Shown: piece by piece, positions 7,348 to 15,493 of the stretch
Numbering within the stretch: position 1 is the stretch's first letter
Layout: every line of letters starts with the position of its first letter
DNA from: a virus
Virus record (IMG/VR): IMGVR_UViG_3300049846_000643
Coordinates: 1-25,978 of that record
Length of the DNA stretch: 25,978 nucleotides
Reading direction: 5' to 3' (one strand)
Notes under the pieces: generated by a model
Databases searched by the model: none
Seen by the model: the letters and a program-made list of their open reading frames with translations, nothing else
Told to the model about the DNA's origin: nothing
Position numbers and translations under genes: made by a program

Positions 7348-7692
7348 CTAGTTCTGAGAGTCGCCGTCCAACACGACCAGTTCGAAGTCGCCACCGTTGA
7401 CGGCCATGGCCATCTCACGGCAGTCCTCCTTGTTGACATACCCCTCACCGGAATCGGACACGATGTCACCCTGACCGGCGTCCCGATGCCACCGCCACTC
7501 CCCAGCATCGTCCTTGTACATCAACACTGTGTGCATCGCAGCCTCCTTGGCTTGCAGTTTGGTGATGACCTGCCCGAGCAGCAGGTTGTCGGCGTGAGAC
7601 GCCTCCAGAGCGGCCCTGAGGCGTTCGTTCTCCTCCGCGAGCCAGGTGATCCAGCCTGCGGCTTGGGCGGCGTCTTCGGTGTAGGAGGTCAT
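7348..7692 (-). CDS. Coiled coil plus YegP/DUF1508-like domain protein (114 aa)
   Basis: Residues about 17-52 form a leucine-zipper-like helix (LAEENERLRAALEASHADNL). Residues about 56-100 read VLMYKDDAGEWRWHR, then GDIVSDSGEGYVNKEDCREM. The K-D-x-x-G-E-W-R-W start, the SGEGY turn and the following helix match the YegP/DUF1508 fold, a small beta-beta-beta-alpha module usually found as tandem copies in bacterial proteins. I chose the ATG at 7692, just after the stop of the giant fibre gene. It lies between the fibre and the head-tail adaptor, so a virion or fibre-oligomerisation role is plausible. Domain recognition is from memory of the family pattern. Confidence 0.65.
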   Translation of the reverse strand: MTSYTEDAAQAAGWITWLAEENERLRAALEASHADNLLLGQVITKLQAKEAAMHTVLMYKDDAGEWRWHRDAGQGDIVSDSGEGYVNKEDCREMAMAVNGGDFELVVLDGDSQN

Positions 7693-7702
7693 AATTTGGA
7701 CA

Positions 7703-10700
7703 CTACCTAATCGGGACACCCCAGCCCCGGAACGGGGTGCGGCGAGTTGTGACAATCGGAACGCCCACATCAGCAAACGCTTCGATCAGGGCCGCAGCGA
7801 TAAGGGCGGAACCGGCCAGAGAAGCCGCGCCGATGGTGGCAACCCCTCCGACCGTAGTGGGGGTGGCTGCGGCCCCGGCGAACAAGTTCGGCAGGGGGAC
7901 GGCGACGGTAACGGTGACAGCGGATGGAGAGGCCAGAGTTCCCGCCGCCGGGGTGGGGCCTGGAACGGCGGCGGTGGCGGTGACCAGGGCTACCGAGAGG
8001 GTGGACCCGGCGATGATCGTGACATCGCCGATAACGACGTGGGGGGAGCCGACGCCGAGATCGGGGAGCGTAGTGCCCGCCGAGATGGTGGGTGGCGTGA
8101 TGGTGGCCCCGGCCTGCTCAGTGGGGCTAGGAACGGTCGTTACCGCAGACACCACGGACGGTGTAACGGTGGCGCCGCTCGACGCGGTGACTGTTGGGGC
8201 ACCTACTGTGGCGATGGCGCTGACCCGTGCGGGGGTGGCGGCAGAACTGGCGCTGAGGGTTGGGGAGCCAACGGTCGCGGCGGCGGAGACTGAGGAAACC
8301 CCGGCGACAAGGGTGATTCCCGGTGTCGCCACGGAGGCGGTCGCCGAAACAGCAGACGCCGCGATGGTAGAGCCGGTGCTGAGAGTGGGAGCGCCGACTG
8401 TGGCTGCGACGGAGACGACGCTTGGGTTGGCGGTGTTCGCGGACCCAGCAGTGACGGTGGCTGATCCGACCGTGGCAACGCCCGTTACCAGAGATGGGGT
8501 GGCGGTGGAACTGGCGCTCAGCACCGCTGTTCCAACAGTGGCAGTTCCAGCGACGACCGATGTTGCGACAGCGGCGCCAGACGTGAAGACCGCCGTCCCG
8601 ACCGTGGCCACACCCGCGATTACCGAAGGTGTGACGGTGCTGGACGCCCGAACGACAGGGGAACCGACTGTGGCGGTACCGGCGACGTTGGATACTCCAG
8701 CGACGAGGGTGATCCCCGGTGTGCCAACGGTCGCGGTTCCTGCGATGACAGTGGGGGTGGCTACAGCACCGGCTTGGACAACAACCGAGCCGACCGTCCC
8801 GGTCGTGTTGATGGTGGCTGGGCCGAGCGGGACAACGACCGTTCCCACCGTCGCAACTGCGGACACCCTCGACGGAGTGACAGTGGAACTGGTGCTGAGA
8901 GTGGCCGTTCCGACTGTGGCGACACCGGAGACAACGCTGGGCGCGACGTTGACGTTGCCTTGGGTGGAGATCGACGGGGAACCTACCGTGCCGACGCCGT
9001 TGACTGTGGCGGCCTGCGCTGGTTGGACGTTGGCGGTGCCAACGGTGGCTGTCCCGTTGACGATGCTGGGGGTGGCGGTGGCCGCCGACGTGAAGGTGAT
9101 AGAGCCGACTGTGGCGGTTCCTGCGACGACGGTCGGTGTGACGGTGCTGGATGTTTGAACGACGGGGGAGCCGACCGTGGCGACACCGGCGACAACGCTG
9201 ACCCCGGCGACGAGGGTGATCCCTGGCGTACCGACCGTAGCGACACCCGCAACAACAGATGCGCTGACCGTTTGGGATGCTTGAACGACCGGAGCACCGA
9301 CCGTGGCGACACCTGCAACAACGGCGGGAGTGACGTTGACCCTGCCGCTGACGACAGGAGCACCGACAGTTGCGACACCGTTGACGATGGATGCTGAAAC
9401 GGTCTGGGACGCCTGGACGGTGGGGGCGCCGACAGTGCCGACCCCTACGACGGTGGTGAGCCCTGCGACGGGCGAGACACGTGCGGTACCGACAGTTGCG
9501 ACACCGGACACCACGGAAGCGGCAACGGTCTGGGACGTCTGGACAACTGGGGAACCAACAGTTCCGACACCAGCAACGGCAGAAGGTGTGACGTTGACCG
9601 TACCGGAGACGACTGGCGCACCCACTGTTGCGACACCAGAGACAACAGCAACGCCAGCCACCAAGGTGATACCTGGAGTACCGACTGTGGCAACACCCGC
9701 GACGACTGCGGCGGCGACCGTCTGCGATGTTTGCAGTGTGGGCGCACCAACAGACGCAACACCCGCAACGACGGCAGGCGTGATGGTGACCCTGCCGCTG
9801 ACCACTGGGGTGCCGACAGTTGCGACCCCGGAGACAATGGATGCGGTGACTGTTTGCGATACCTGAACTGTCACCGATCCGACCGTTGCGACACCGGAAA
9901 CGGTGGCAAGGTTGGCGACTGGCGCTACCTGAGCGGTCCCGACAGAAGCAACAGCAGAAACAACAGAAGCCGCGACTGTCTGCGATACCTGAACAACTGG
10001 AACGCCGACCGATGCGACACCGGAAACCACCGTGGGGATAACGTTGGCTGCTCCTGAGACAACCGGCGCGCTAACTGTTACGACCCCCGCGACGGTGGTG
10101 ATGTTCGCCGCTGGCTGGACACGTGCGACGCCGACCGTGGCGACACCCGCAACGGTCGTTAGGTTCGCAACTGGGGTGACCAGAGCAACACCGACAGTGG
10201 CGACACCTGCAACAACCGACGCGGCAACAGTCTGAGATGCCTGAACGACCGGAGACCCGACCGTCGCCACACCAAGAACAGCATCGGCCTGCTCGATCGC
10301 GGGGATGTTTGGGGCAGGCAGGGTGGCCGTGCCTGCAACGGTGGCAGGACTGATCGTCACCGATGTCAGCAGGGTCGGCGACCCGACAGTGCCGACACCG
10401 GAAACGGTCGTTAGATTCGCAACCGGAGCGACACGACCGGTCCCCACTGTTCCAACGCCCGCAACGACGGATGCCGCGATAGTTACCGAAGTGAGAAGAG
10501 TGGGCGTGCCGACCGTTCCGACACCTGCAACAGTGGTCGCTTCTTCCGTGGCCGGAATGTTCGGCGCCGGAACGGTGGCCACAGCAGACACGATGCTGGC
10601 CGTGATGTCCGCGTTCCCACCGCTGGTCGTGACAGTTGGTGTCCCCACCGTGCCGACGCCTGCAACAGTGTCCGGGAATCTAGGAACCGCCACCTGACCC

Positions 10701-13006
10701 ACCGATGCGGCACCAGCAATGGTGGACCCGGTGATCGTCGCGTCGCCCCACAACAACTTCGACAGAGTGATGCGGTCAGTCGAGTTGGCGTAGTCGCGGC
10801 CCGTGAACGAAATGGAGACGGCGTTTCCAGTGTCAGTGAACGACAGGATGCCGTACTGCCGATACGTGGTTCCCGCGTCGTCGGCAGTGGGGTAGGTGGA
10901 CTGGGACCATGTGCCGCCACCCTTGACAGTTCCAGTATTCGACATCGGCGCTGCGACGACGACAGGGAACCCGCCCGGAGCGTTGGCACCGGAATCCGCT
11001 GCGACCATGTGCGAGTCGCCGCACATGAACATGACGCCCTTGATGTTGTTCGACGTGATGTGGTTGACAATCTCAGTGCGTTCAGTGGTGTACGCGCCCC
11101 ACGTGTCCAGGCTGGTGGATGAGGCGTGCCATACGATCGACGACACGATGACGATAGCCTTCTCCGTCGCCGCATCGAGGGTGTCGAACAGCCACGTCTT
11201 CTGGGTGGACCCGAGAACAGTCTTCGACGAGTTGTCCGTGTTCCCGGTTGGTGACCGCTTCGAACGGCAGTCCAGGACGATGAACCGGACCCGACCGATC
11301 ACGAACGTGTGGTTCGCCGTATCCGACGCTGGCAGCGTGTAGTAAGGCACCCGCTCCCGGTACAGATTGTGGACGGCGGGGAGAGTAACGGTGTTCAGAT
11401 CGACAGAGTTACCGCCAGCGTCGTGGTCATCGAAGATGTAGTCCATCGGCATGTCGCGGAGAGCCTGCCGAACGGCTTGCTTCTTGGTGGCGACACGCCA
11501 CGAGTCCCGCACCAGCGTGTCAGAGTTGGATGCGACATCTTCGTAGTGGATGTCGCCCGTGTGCATGAAGAAGCGAGCCCCGTGTGACGCCGCACCGTAC
11601 CAGGCATCGGTCGTGGACAGCGACGTTGAGCACCCACCGAAGGTGACGGTGAAGTTGGTCTGCGTTCCGGGGGTGGGGAAGGTCTTCAGCGAGCCCTTGC
11701 TGTTGGCGTCGTGATACTTCTGCCCCGTGGAGTCTTCGAGGAAGAAGTAGTAAGTCGTGTCGGCGGTCAAACCAGACAAGTTGAACCGCGTGATTCCGTT
11801 GGCTGCGATGGTCTGGTAGGCGGTGTAGGTGGGTGAGGTGAGGTTGGAGTTGGTGGTGTAGCCAACCCTTGCGGATGTGATCGACAGGGTGTTGAACGTG
11901 ATCGCTGCGGTGGTGTCGGTGACTGCTCCTTGCCAACGGTCCAGAACTGTTCCGGCAGTGACAGAGTTCTGTATCCAGTCGGTGGGGGAGATGGCAACGT
12001 CGTCGAGCCACAGCAGTTGTGTGACGTTGGCGGTGTTCCCGAAGCGGGCTTGGTTGCCGTTGGTGCCGTAGTTGGTTCCGGTGGATGTCACTGTCTGGGT
12101 TGGGACCAGAGAGTTCGGGGTGTTGTACAGGCGCAGTTCGGAACTGCCTGCGGTGGTGGAGTGGACCACTTTCAGTTCGATGCGACACCACGACCCGAGG
12201 GGGATGCTGGATGTGGTGACTTGATCGTTGCCGACGCCGTTGATGACACGGACGGTGCCCGTGGTGGTGATCGCGATGGCGGCTGATGTGGCTGCGGTGG
12301 AGTCGTCGAGTTGGAAGATGCGGCGCACTGCGGATGGGTTGGCGTCCATCCGAAGGTAGAACCGCACATACGTTGTGGAGAATGGAGCGGAGCCGAGGTC
12401 GAAGTCCTTCCACCAGAAGTAGGCGTTACTGGTGGTGTTGATTTTGATGGACCGGGTGCCGTTCGCGAACGTGGATGTGTCGTAGGTGATGGTGTTACCC
12501 ACAACGTCGGTGACTTGGGAGAACTGGTCCCCCGCGTACGACGACAGCAGCGAAGTGAGTGTGGTGCCGTTGGAGCCGTTCTCAAAGGTGTTGCGGAGAA
12601 GGTGCGCGGTGGGTAGTGGGTTGAGCGCAGGCGATCCGACCGAGGCGACAGCCGCGACCCGCGTGGGCGTGACCGTCGCGTTGGGGTCCGTGATGACCAC
12701 GGTAGGGGCCGGGACCGAGGAAACAGCAAAAACCGTATCTGGGGTTTCCGGGATAATCGCGTCGCCGAAAGTGACTACAGCCAGAACGGTGTCTTCGGCA
12801 TTGATCGCATCGCGACCAATCGGGTACGTTCCGGTGTTCCCATCAAGGTAGCGGGATCGAGCAATCTTCCGCAGCGACCGGCGCTCCTCGGACCCGACCA
12901 GTTGCGTGTTACCCGTCAAGTTGAAGACAGACGCGGCACCAGCCGACGAGAGCGTGGAAGACTTCCGCTGAAGGTTGCGGATCAGGTTGGTGTTGACCGT
13001 AGTCAT
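7703..13006 (-). CDS. Giant repeat fibre with lectin-like and PhoD-type phosphatase domains (1767 aa)
   Basis: Virion fibre candidate. The N-terminus (1-65, MTTVNTNLIRNLQRK) is probably the attachment segment. Residues 73-130 hold three degenerate repeat units (TVFAVSSVPAP, RVAAVASVGSP). Residues about 135-345 look like a concanavalin A/LamG-type beta-sandwich (YVRFYLRMD, GSWCRIELKVVH, LLWLDDVAIS). Residues about 355-447 resemble an FN3-like domain. Residues about 450-752 match PhoD-type metallophosphoesterases, with GDIHY (484-488), DDHDAGGN (526-533), LDCRS (579-582 region) and CGDSHM (662-667) as expected metal-site motifs. Residues about 762-1740 are some 46 tandem units of 20 or 22 residues, consensus V-[AS]-G-V-A-T-V-G-x-P. 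It starts at ATG 13006, coupled to a small beta protein upstream. The enzyme role on virions is inference; repeat and motif content is directly visible. Confidence 0.85.
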   Translation of the reverse strand: MTTVNTNLIRNLQRKSSTLSSAGAASVFNLTGNTQLVGSEERRSLRKIARSRYLDGNTGTYPIGRDAINAEDTVLAVVTFGDAIIPETPDTVFAVSSVPAPTVVITDPNATVTPTRVAAVASVGSPALNPLPTAHLLRNTFENGSNGTTLTSLLSSYAGDQFSQVTDVVGNTITYDTSTFANGTRSIKINTTSNAYFWWKDFDLGSAPFSTTYVRFYLRMDANPSAVRRIFQLDDSTAATSAAIAITTTGTVRVINGVGNDQVTTSSIPLGSWCRIELKVVHSTTAGSSELRLYNTPNSLVPTQTVTSTGTNYGTNGNQARFGNTANVTQLLWLDDVAISPTDWIQNSVTAGTVLDRWQGAVTDTTAAITFNTLSITSARVGYTTNSNLTSPTYTAYQTIAANGITRFNLSGLTADTTYYFFLEDSTGQKYHDANSKGSLKTFPTPGTQTNFTVTFGGCSTSLSTTDAWYGAASHGARFFMHTGDIHYEDVASNSDTLVRDSWRVATKKQAVRQALRDMPMDYIFDDHDAGGNSVDLNTVTLPAVHNLYRERVPYYTLPASDTANHTFVIGRVRFIVLDCRSKRSPTGNTDNSSKTVLGSTQKTWLFDTLDAATEKAIVIVSSIVWHASSTSLDTWGAYTTERTEIVNHITSNNIKGVMFMCGDSHMVAADSGANAPGGFPVVVAAPMSNTGTVKGGGTWSQSTYPTADDAGTTYRQYGILSFTDTGNAVSISFTGRDYANSTDRITLSKLLWGDATITGSTIAGAASVGQVAVPRFPDTVAGVGTVGTPTVTTSGGNADITASIVSAVATVPAPNIPATEEATTVAGVGTVGTPTLLTSVTIAASVVAGVGTVGTGRVAPVANLTTVSGVGTVGSPTLLTSVTISPATVAGTATLPAPNIPAIEQADAVLGVATVGSPVVQASQTVAASVVAGVATVGVALVTPVANLTTVAGVATVGVARVQPAANITTVAGVVTVSAPVVSGAANVIPTVVSGVASVGVPVVQVSQTVAASVVSAVASVGTAQVAPVANLATVSGVATVGSVTVQVSQTVTASIVSGVATVGTPVVSGRVTITPAVVAGVASVGAPTLQTSQTVAAAVVAGVATVGTPGITLVAGVAVVSGVATVGAPVVSGTVNVTPSAVAGVGTVGSPVVQTSQTVAASVVSGVATVGTARVSPVAGLTTVVGVGTVGAPTVQASQTVSASIVNGVATVGAPVVSGRVNVTPAVVAGVATVGAPVVQASQTVSASVVAGVATVGTPGITLVAGVSVVAGVATVGSPVVQTSSTVTPTVVAGTATVGSITFTSAATATPSIVNGTATVGTANVQPAQAATVNGVGTVGSPSISTQGNVNVAPSVVSGVATVGTATLSTSSTVTPSRVSAVATVGTVVVPLGPATINTTGTVGSVVVQAGAVATPTVIAGTATVGTPGITLVAGVSNVAGTATVGSPVVRASSTVTPSVIAGVATVGTAVFTSGAAVATSVVAGTATVGTAVLSASSTATPSLVTGVATVGSATVTAGSANTANPSVVSVAATVGAPTLSTGSTIAASAVSATASVATPGITLVAGVSSVSAAATVGSPTLSASSAATPARVSAIATVGAPTVTASSGATVTPSVVSAVTTVPSPTEQAGATITPPTISAGTTLPDLGVGSPHVVIGDVTIIAGSTLSVALVTATAAVPGPTPAAGTLASPSAVTVTVAVPLPNLFAGAAATPTTVGGVATIGAASLAGSALIAAALIEAFADVGVPIVTTRRTPFRGWGVPIR
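7780..10717 (-). repeat. Array of about 46 protein-level repeats, GVATVGxP type
   Basis: Unit lengths alternate between about 22 residues (variants with VVQASQTVAASVV or VVSGRVNVTPAVV) and 20 residues (variants with GITLVAGV or ARVAPVANLTTV). Nucleotide identity between units is only moderate, while the core GV[AG]TVG and the alternating hydrophobic pattern persist. This suggests old amplification kept by selection. Units near the C-terminus are more degenerate. The pattern favours a beta-structured, probably trimeric or solenoid-like shaft. Confidence 0.85.
12617..12790 (-). repeat. Three degenerate copies of the fibre repeat upstream of the enzyme cassette
   Basis: Residues 73-130 of the giant fibre read TVLAVVTFGDAIIP, TVFAVSSVPAP and RVAAVASVGSP in succession, matching the unit found after residue 762. 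The lectin-like and phosphatase domains (about 131-760) therefore interrupt the repeat array rather than precede it. Confidence 0.65.
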
Positions 13007-13018
13007 CGGTCACACCAC

Positions 13019-13294
13019 CTACGGGTAAATGATGTCGAGGCGAACGTCGGTTGGGTGGTCAGTCACGAACCGGAGAACATCCCCTTCCACCGGGTTCGCT
13101 GGGGTGATCTGTTGACCGGCGTTCTTCCACCAGGAGTGAGGCACGTTGATGTGTACCCGATCCACCAGTTCTTCGTTGAAGTAGACCTGAAAGTCGGCGA
13201 CCAGCCCACCCACCGGCGACGCGGACGCGAACTCGATGTAGCACGGCGCGGTGAACGTGTGTTCCCATTCGTCTTCGACGCGGATGACCGACAT
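13019..13294 (-). CDS. Small beta-rich protein next to the fibre gene (91 aa)
   Basis: Unknown family. The product is short and beta-rich (EWEHTFTAPCYIEFASASPVGG, ADFQVYFNEELVDRVHINV, VRLDIIYP), with an aromatic segment PHSWWKNAGQQ. I chose the ATG at 13294, which overlaps the upstream TGA as TGATG; a GTG one codon earlier is possible. It is encoded 12 bp before the giant fibre start, so it could be a fibre cap, attachment or folding protein. That is a positional guess only. Confidence 0.65.
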   Translation of the reverse strand: MSVIRVEDEWEHTFTAPCYIEFASASPVGGLVADFQVYFNEELVDRVHINVPHSWWKNAGQQITPANPVEGDVLRFVTDHPTDVRLDIIYP

Positions 13295-13734
13295 CACTCA
13301 TCCCACGTCAAGTAGGCGTCGGACACCTGGCCGGTGCCGGTGGCGATGATCCCGACACCGTTACTGGTGCCCTTCGGAACGTAGATTCCTGCGTTCTCAC
13401 CGTAGAACGACAAGATGGTGCCAGCACCGATGGCGGCACCGATCGGCATGGCTGCGATGTACCCACCCAGGGTGGGAGCGACAGAGTGGGGAGCGAAACC
13501 GGTAGTGAGGATCGTGGCCGTGGAGTCGGGGCCGTGAACAACCTCAGTCAAACCAGCGCCCTGAGTGCCGGTTGTGGTGAGACGAACCAGGAAGTAGCGG
13601 GCCGCCGTGGTGGTGGTGTTGAAAATGCCCGCCTCGCGGAGGATGAACCCCTGGTTCGCCGAAGCGTAGATCGAAATGCACGGCAAGGTCGCCGACCCTG
13701 CCGCGCCACCGATCTGTGTGACGGACGCCCTCAT
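13294..13734 (-). CDS. Beta-rich virion protein of unknown function (146 aa)
   Basis: I do not recognise it. It is Gly/Thr/Ala-rich and strand-forming (CISIYASANQGFILREAGIFNT, RYFLVRLTTTGTQGAG, GAGTILSFYGENAGIYVPKG), a composition typical of small capsid- or fibre-associated domains. The ATG at 13734 has GGGAGA upstream. It lies between the alginate-lyase-like gene and the fibre genes and is translationally coupled to the next gene. Likely a structural component of the same appendage, but this is inference from neighbours. Confidence 0.65.
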   Translation of the reverse strand: MRASVTQIGGAAGSATLPCISIYASANQGFILREAGIFNTTTTAARYFLVRLTTTGTQGAGLTEVVHGPDSTATILTTGFAPHSVAPTLGGYIAAMPIGAAIGAGTILSFYGENAGIYVPKGTSNGVGIIATGTGQVSDAYLTWDE

Positions 13735-13759
13735 CTACTGTCTCCCGATTCTGTGCGCA

Positions 13760-14719
13760 TCACTTGATCCAATCCGTGAACCCGAACTGGCGGCCCAACC
13801 CTGCTGCGTTGACCGGGCCTAGCGTGATCCCGTAGGCGTTGTTGATCTCCCACGGGATGTACTGGTTGACCGAGTACAGCGGCGGGTATCCCTTGACCGA
13901 GGCCAGGAACTCACCGGCCCGGCGCAGCGCCGAGTCGCCCCACTGGTAAGCGTTCGGATGCCCAGCGCGTGACAGGACACGGCATGACAGTGACCAGCCG
14001 CCGATGAACTCCCACGAGTAGGTGCGGCCCGTGTCGTCCACAGTCGGGTAGGTGCCCGCCGACCGGCTGATGTCCTCGACGCACGCGCCCGACTTGCCGG
14101 GGAAGCCTGCCGGGTTGACCGGTGTCCAGTTGGTGGCGTCGGTTGCCCACGTCGGGTCGAAGTCTGCCGTCTTGCGGAAGCCCGCGTAGGCGGTGCGGTC
14201 GGAGTAGCCCTTCACGATGGTGGCGCAAACACCAAGATCGGTGGTGTCCGCGAGGTAAGCCGACGCTGCGATGCGGGAGGCCATCGCCCACCCGCCCCAG
14301 TTGTTGGCCGAATCTTCGGAGGTGAACTTGATCGTGTACCAACGGGAGTGCCCGCCGATATTGAACCAGCGGATCGTGTCAACCCACTGAACAAACTTGG
14401 GGTCGCGGTATCCGATCAGGTCGGCGGCGAGAACGAAACCAGCAACCTGCCGTGCAACAGACAGGACCCGGGCGTTCGCCAACGAGGCGGTCGGCAGCCC
14501 AGCCAGAACAGTGCGGGTCTTGTCCGCGTGGGCGGTGGAACCAGTTCTGGCTGCGACGAGTGCAGCCGCCAACGTCTTACCGGCGGTTGTGGAGTTTTGA
14601 TCCGCAAGAGCGACCGTTCCCATGGACCCGTCTGCGACAGACTTGACTTTGGTCCAGGGCGCGCCCGAGGTGGGGAACGCGAGGAGGCGCGTCTTGTCAA
14701 CGACAAGGTAATCACTCAT
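13760..14719 (-). CDS. Alginate-lyase-like polysaccharide depolymerase candidate (319 aa)
   Basis: Residues about 60-280 have the helical, Trp/Tyr-rich look of the alginate lyase superfamily (alpha/alpha toroid). Visible hallmarks are NNWGGWAMASRIAASAYL (about 139-156), a later VEDISRSAGTYP segment, and TYSWEFIGGWSLSCRVLSRAGH (about 233-254). In PL5 enzymes the first motif is NNH with a catalytic His; here the His is replaced by Trp, as in NNWG-type members I recall from actinobacteria. Substrate and activity are therefore uncertain. I chose the ATG at 14719 (MSDYLVVDKTRLL), with AGGAG 7 nt upstream; an earlier in-frame ATG falls inside an inverted repeat and lacks a ribosome site. The neighbouring fibre makes a virion-bound capsule- or glycan-degrading enzyme likely. 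Confidence 0.65.
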   Translation of the reverse strand: MSDYLVVDKTRLLAFPTSGAPWTKVKSVADGSMGTVALADQNSTTAGKTLAAALVAARTGSTAHADKTRTVLAGLPTASLANARVLSVARQVAGFVLAADLIGYRDPKFVQWVDTIRWFNIGGHSRWYTIKFTSEDSANNWGGWAMASRIAASAYLADTTDLGVCATIVKGYSDRTAYAGFRKTADFDPTWATDATNWTPVNPAGFPGKSGACVEDISRSAGTYPTVDDTGRTYSWEFIGGWSLSCRVLSRAGHPNAYQWGDSALRRAGEFLASVKGYPPLYSVNQYIPWEINNAYGITLGPVNAAGLGRQFGFTDWIK

Positions 14720-14740
14720 GTGTGCTCCTGGCGTGGTGGA

Positions 14741-14789
14741 GTGGTACGGCATCCCCGAACTTGGGCGGCGAGAGGATGCCGTACCACTG
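14741..14789. terminator. 15-bp perfect inverted repeat between two virion genes
   Basis: Arms 14741-14755 (AGTGGTACGGCATCC) and 14775-14789 are exact reverse complements around a 19-nt loop. It lies 3 bp past the stop of the upstream gene and 21 bp before the lyase-like start, so the transcript hairpin could terminate, attenuate or protect the RNA. No U-run follows on either strand. Confidence 0.6.
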
Positions 14790-14792
14790 GCC

Positions 14793-15296
14793 TTACGGTG
14801 TCAGGTCGATCGCGAACACACCGGTGGACGCCCACTGGATACCGAAGGTGCCGTTTGACGTGGAGTAGTCCGCGCCGAAGTTCACGACACACCAGATCGG
14901 GTCGGCGGTCGCGGCGGTGACCGCATCCATGTACAGGACCGCAGCGCGGGCGTTGGTCAGAGTGGTCGATGCCACCGACACATCGTTCATGTCGTATGAC
15001 GTGGACCCTGCGGTCAGGGTGCCCGCGTCCAGGGTCGGGGACAGCGAGGTTGAACCGGACGCGGCGGTGGAGAAGTCCCTACCGCCAGCGGACCAGCCAG
15101 TGCCCGAAACTTCGTTCGCGCTGATGCCAGCCCAGCCGTGCGTCGAGTCGTAGGCGACAGCGGTGAAGCCGGTCGAGTTGATCAGGGCGATCTTGTTGTT
15201 GCCGGATGAGGCGCCCGCAAGGGACACCTGGCCGGTGTACGCCAGTTTGAGCAGGTTGCTCCACGTAGTGGTGGGCAGGCCGCTGTTGGTTGCCAT
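14793..15296 (-). CDS. Small Ser/Thr/Gly-rich virion protein (167 aa)
   Basis: Function not recognised. The N-terminal 25 residues contain a helix (TTWSNLLKLAYTGQVSL). The remainder is beta-rich and Ser/Thr/Gly-rich (NKIALINSTGFTAVAYDS, STSYDMNDVSVASTTLTNA, ARAAVLYMDAVTAATADP), ending in TGVFAIDLTP. The style is that of capsid decoration or fibre proteins in actinophages. Start ATG with GGGGAG upstream. It is followed by a strong inverted repeat, so it may end a transcription sub-unit. Confidence 0.65.
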   Translation of the reverse strand: MATNSGLPTTTWSNLLKLAYTGQVSLAGASSGNNKIALINSTGFTAVAYDSTHGWAGISANEVSGTGWSAGGRDFSTAASGSTSLSPTLDAGTLTAGSTSYDMNDVSVASTTLTNARAAVLYMDAVTAATADPIWCVVNFGADYSTSNGTFGIQWASTGVFAIDLTP

Positions 15297-15307
15297 CTGT
15301 ACTCCCC

Positions 15308-15493
15308 TTACTCCGTTGAAATGGCCATGGGGCGGCCAGTGCGTGCTGTTGACCGTGCCCTGGTGAACGCTTCCTCCGCGCTTGCCAACGCAGCCTCGTT
15401 CTCCGGGGTCTTGTCCCCGGCAAAAGCCTCCTGAGCGGCTTCCATCTCGGACTGCAACTGGGCCAGAACGCCCTCAACCTGCGGCTCGCTCAT
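15308..15493 (-). CDS. Short coiled-coil protein (61 aa)
   Basis: It is an acidic, Ala/Glu-rich helix predicted over residues about 5-48 (VEGVLAQLQSEMEAAQEAFA, ENEAALASAEEAFTRARS), then a short tail GRPMAISTE. The start ATG directly follows the upstream stop, with GGAGGAG upstream, supporting real translation. The function is unknown. Its place among virion genes and its coiled-coil nature suggest an oligomerisation or linker component. Confidence 0.6.
   Translation of the reverse strand: MSEPQVEGVLAQLQSEMEAAQEAFAGDKTPENEAALASAEEAFTRARSTARTGRPMAISTE

Noticed and set aside
7737-9158. 473-aa plus-strand open frame of Thr/Val/Pro repeats
   Set aside because: It is antisense to the fibre repeat array. 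GC-rich repeats keep opposite frames free of stops, and there is no ribosome site or plausible plus-strand context.
7780-10717. Possible CRISPR-like or satellite DNA repeat array
   Set aside because: Periodicity is at protein level (20 and 22 residues), nucleotide units are diverged, there are no spacers, and the array is in frame in one long gene.
11520-12413. 297-aa alternate minus-strand frame inside the fibre gene
   Set aside because: It is the out-of-frame reading of the lectin/phosphatase region, His/Arg/Ser-rich with no domain; the main frame carries the PhoD motifs.
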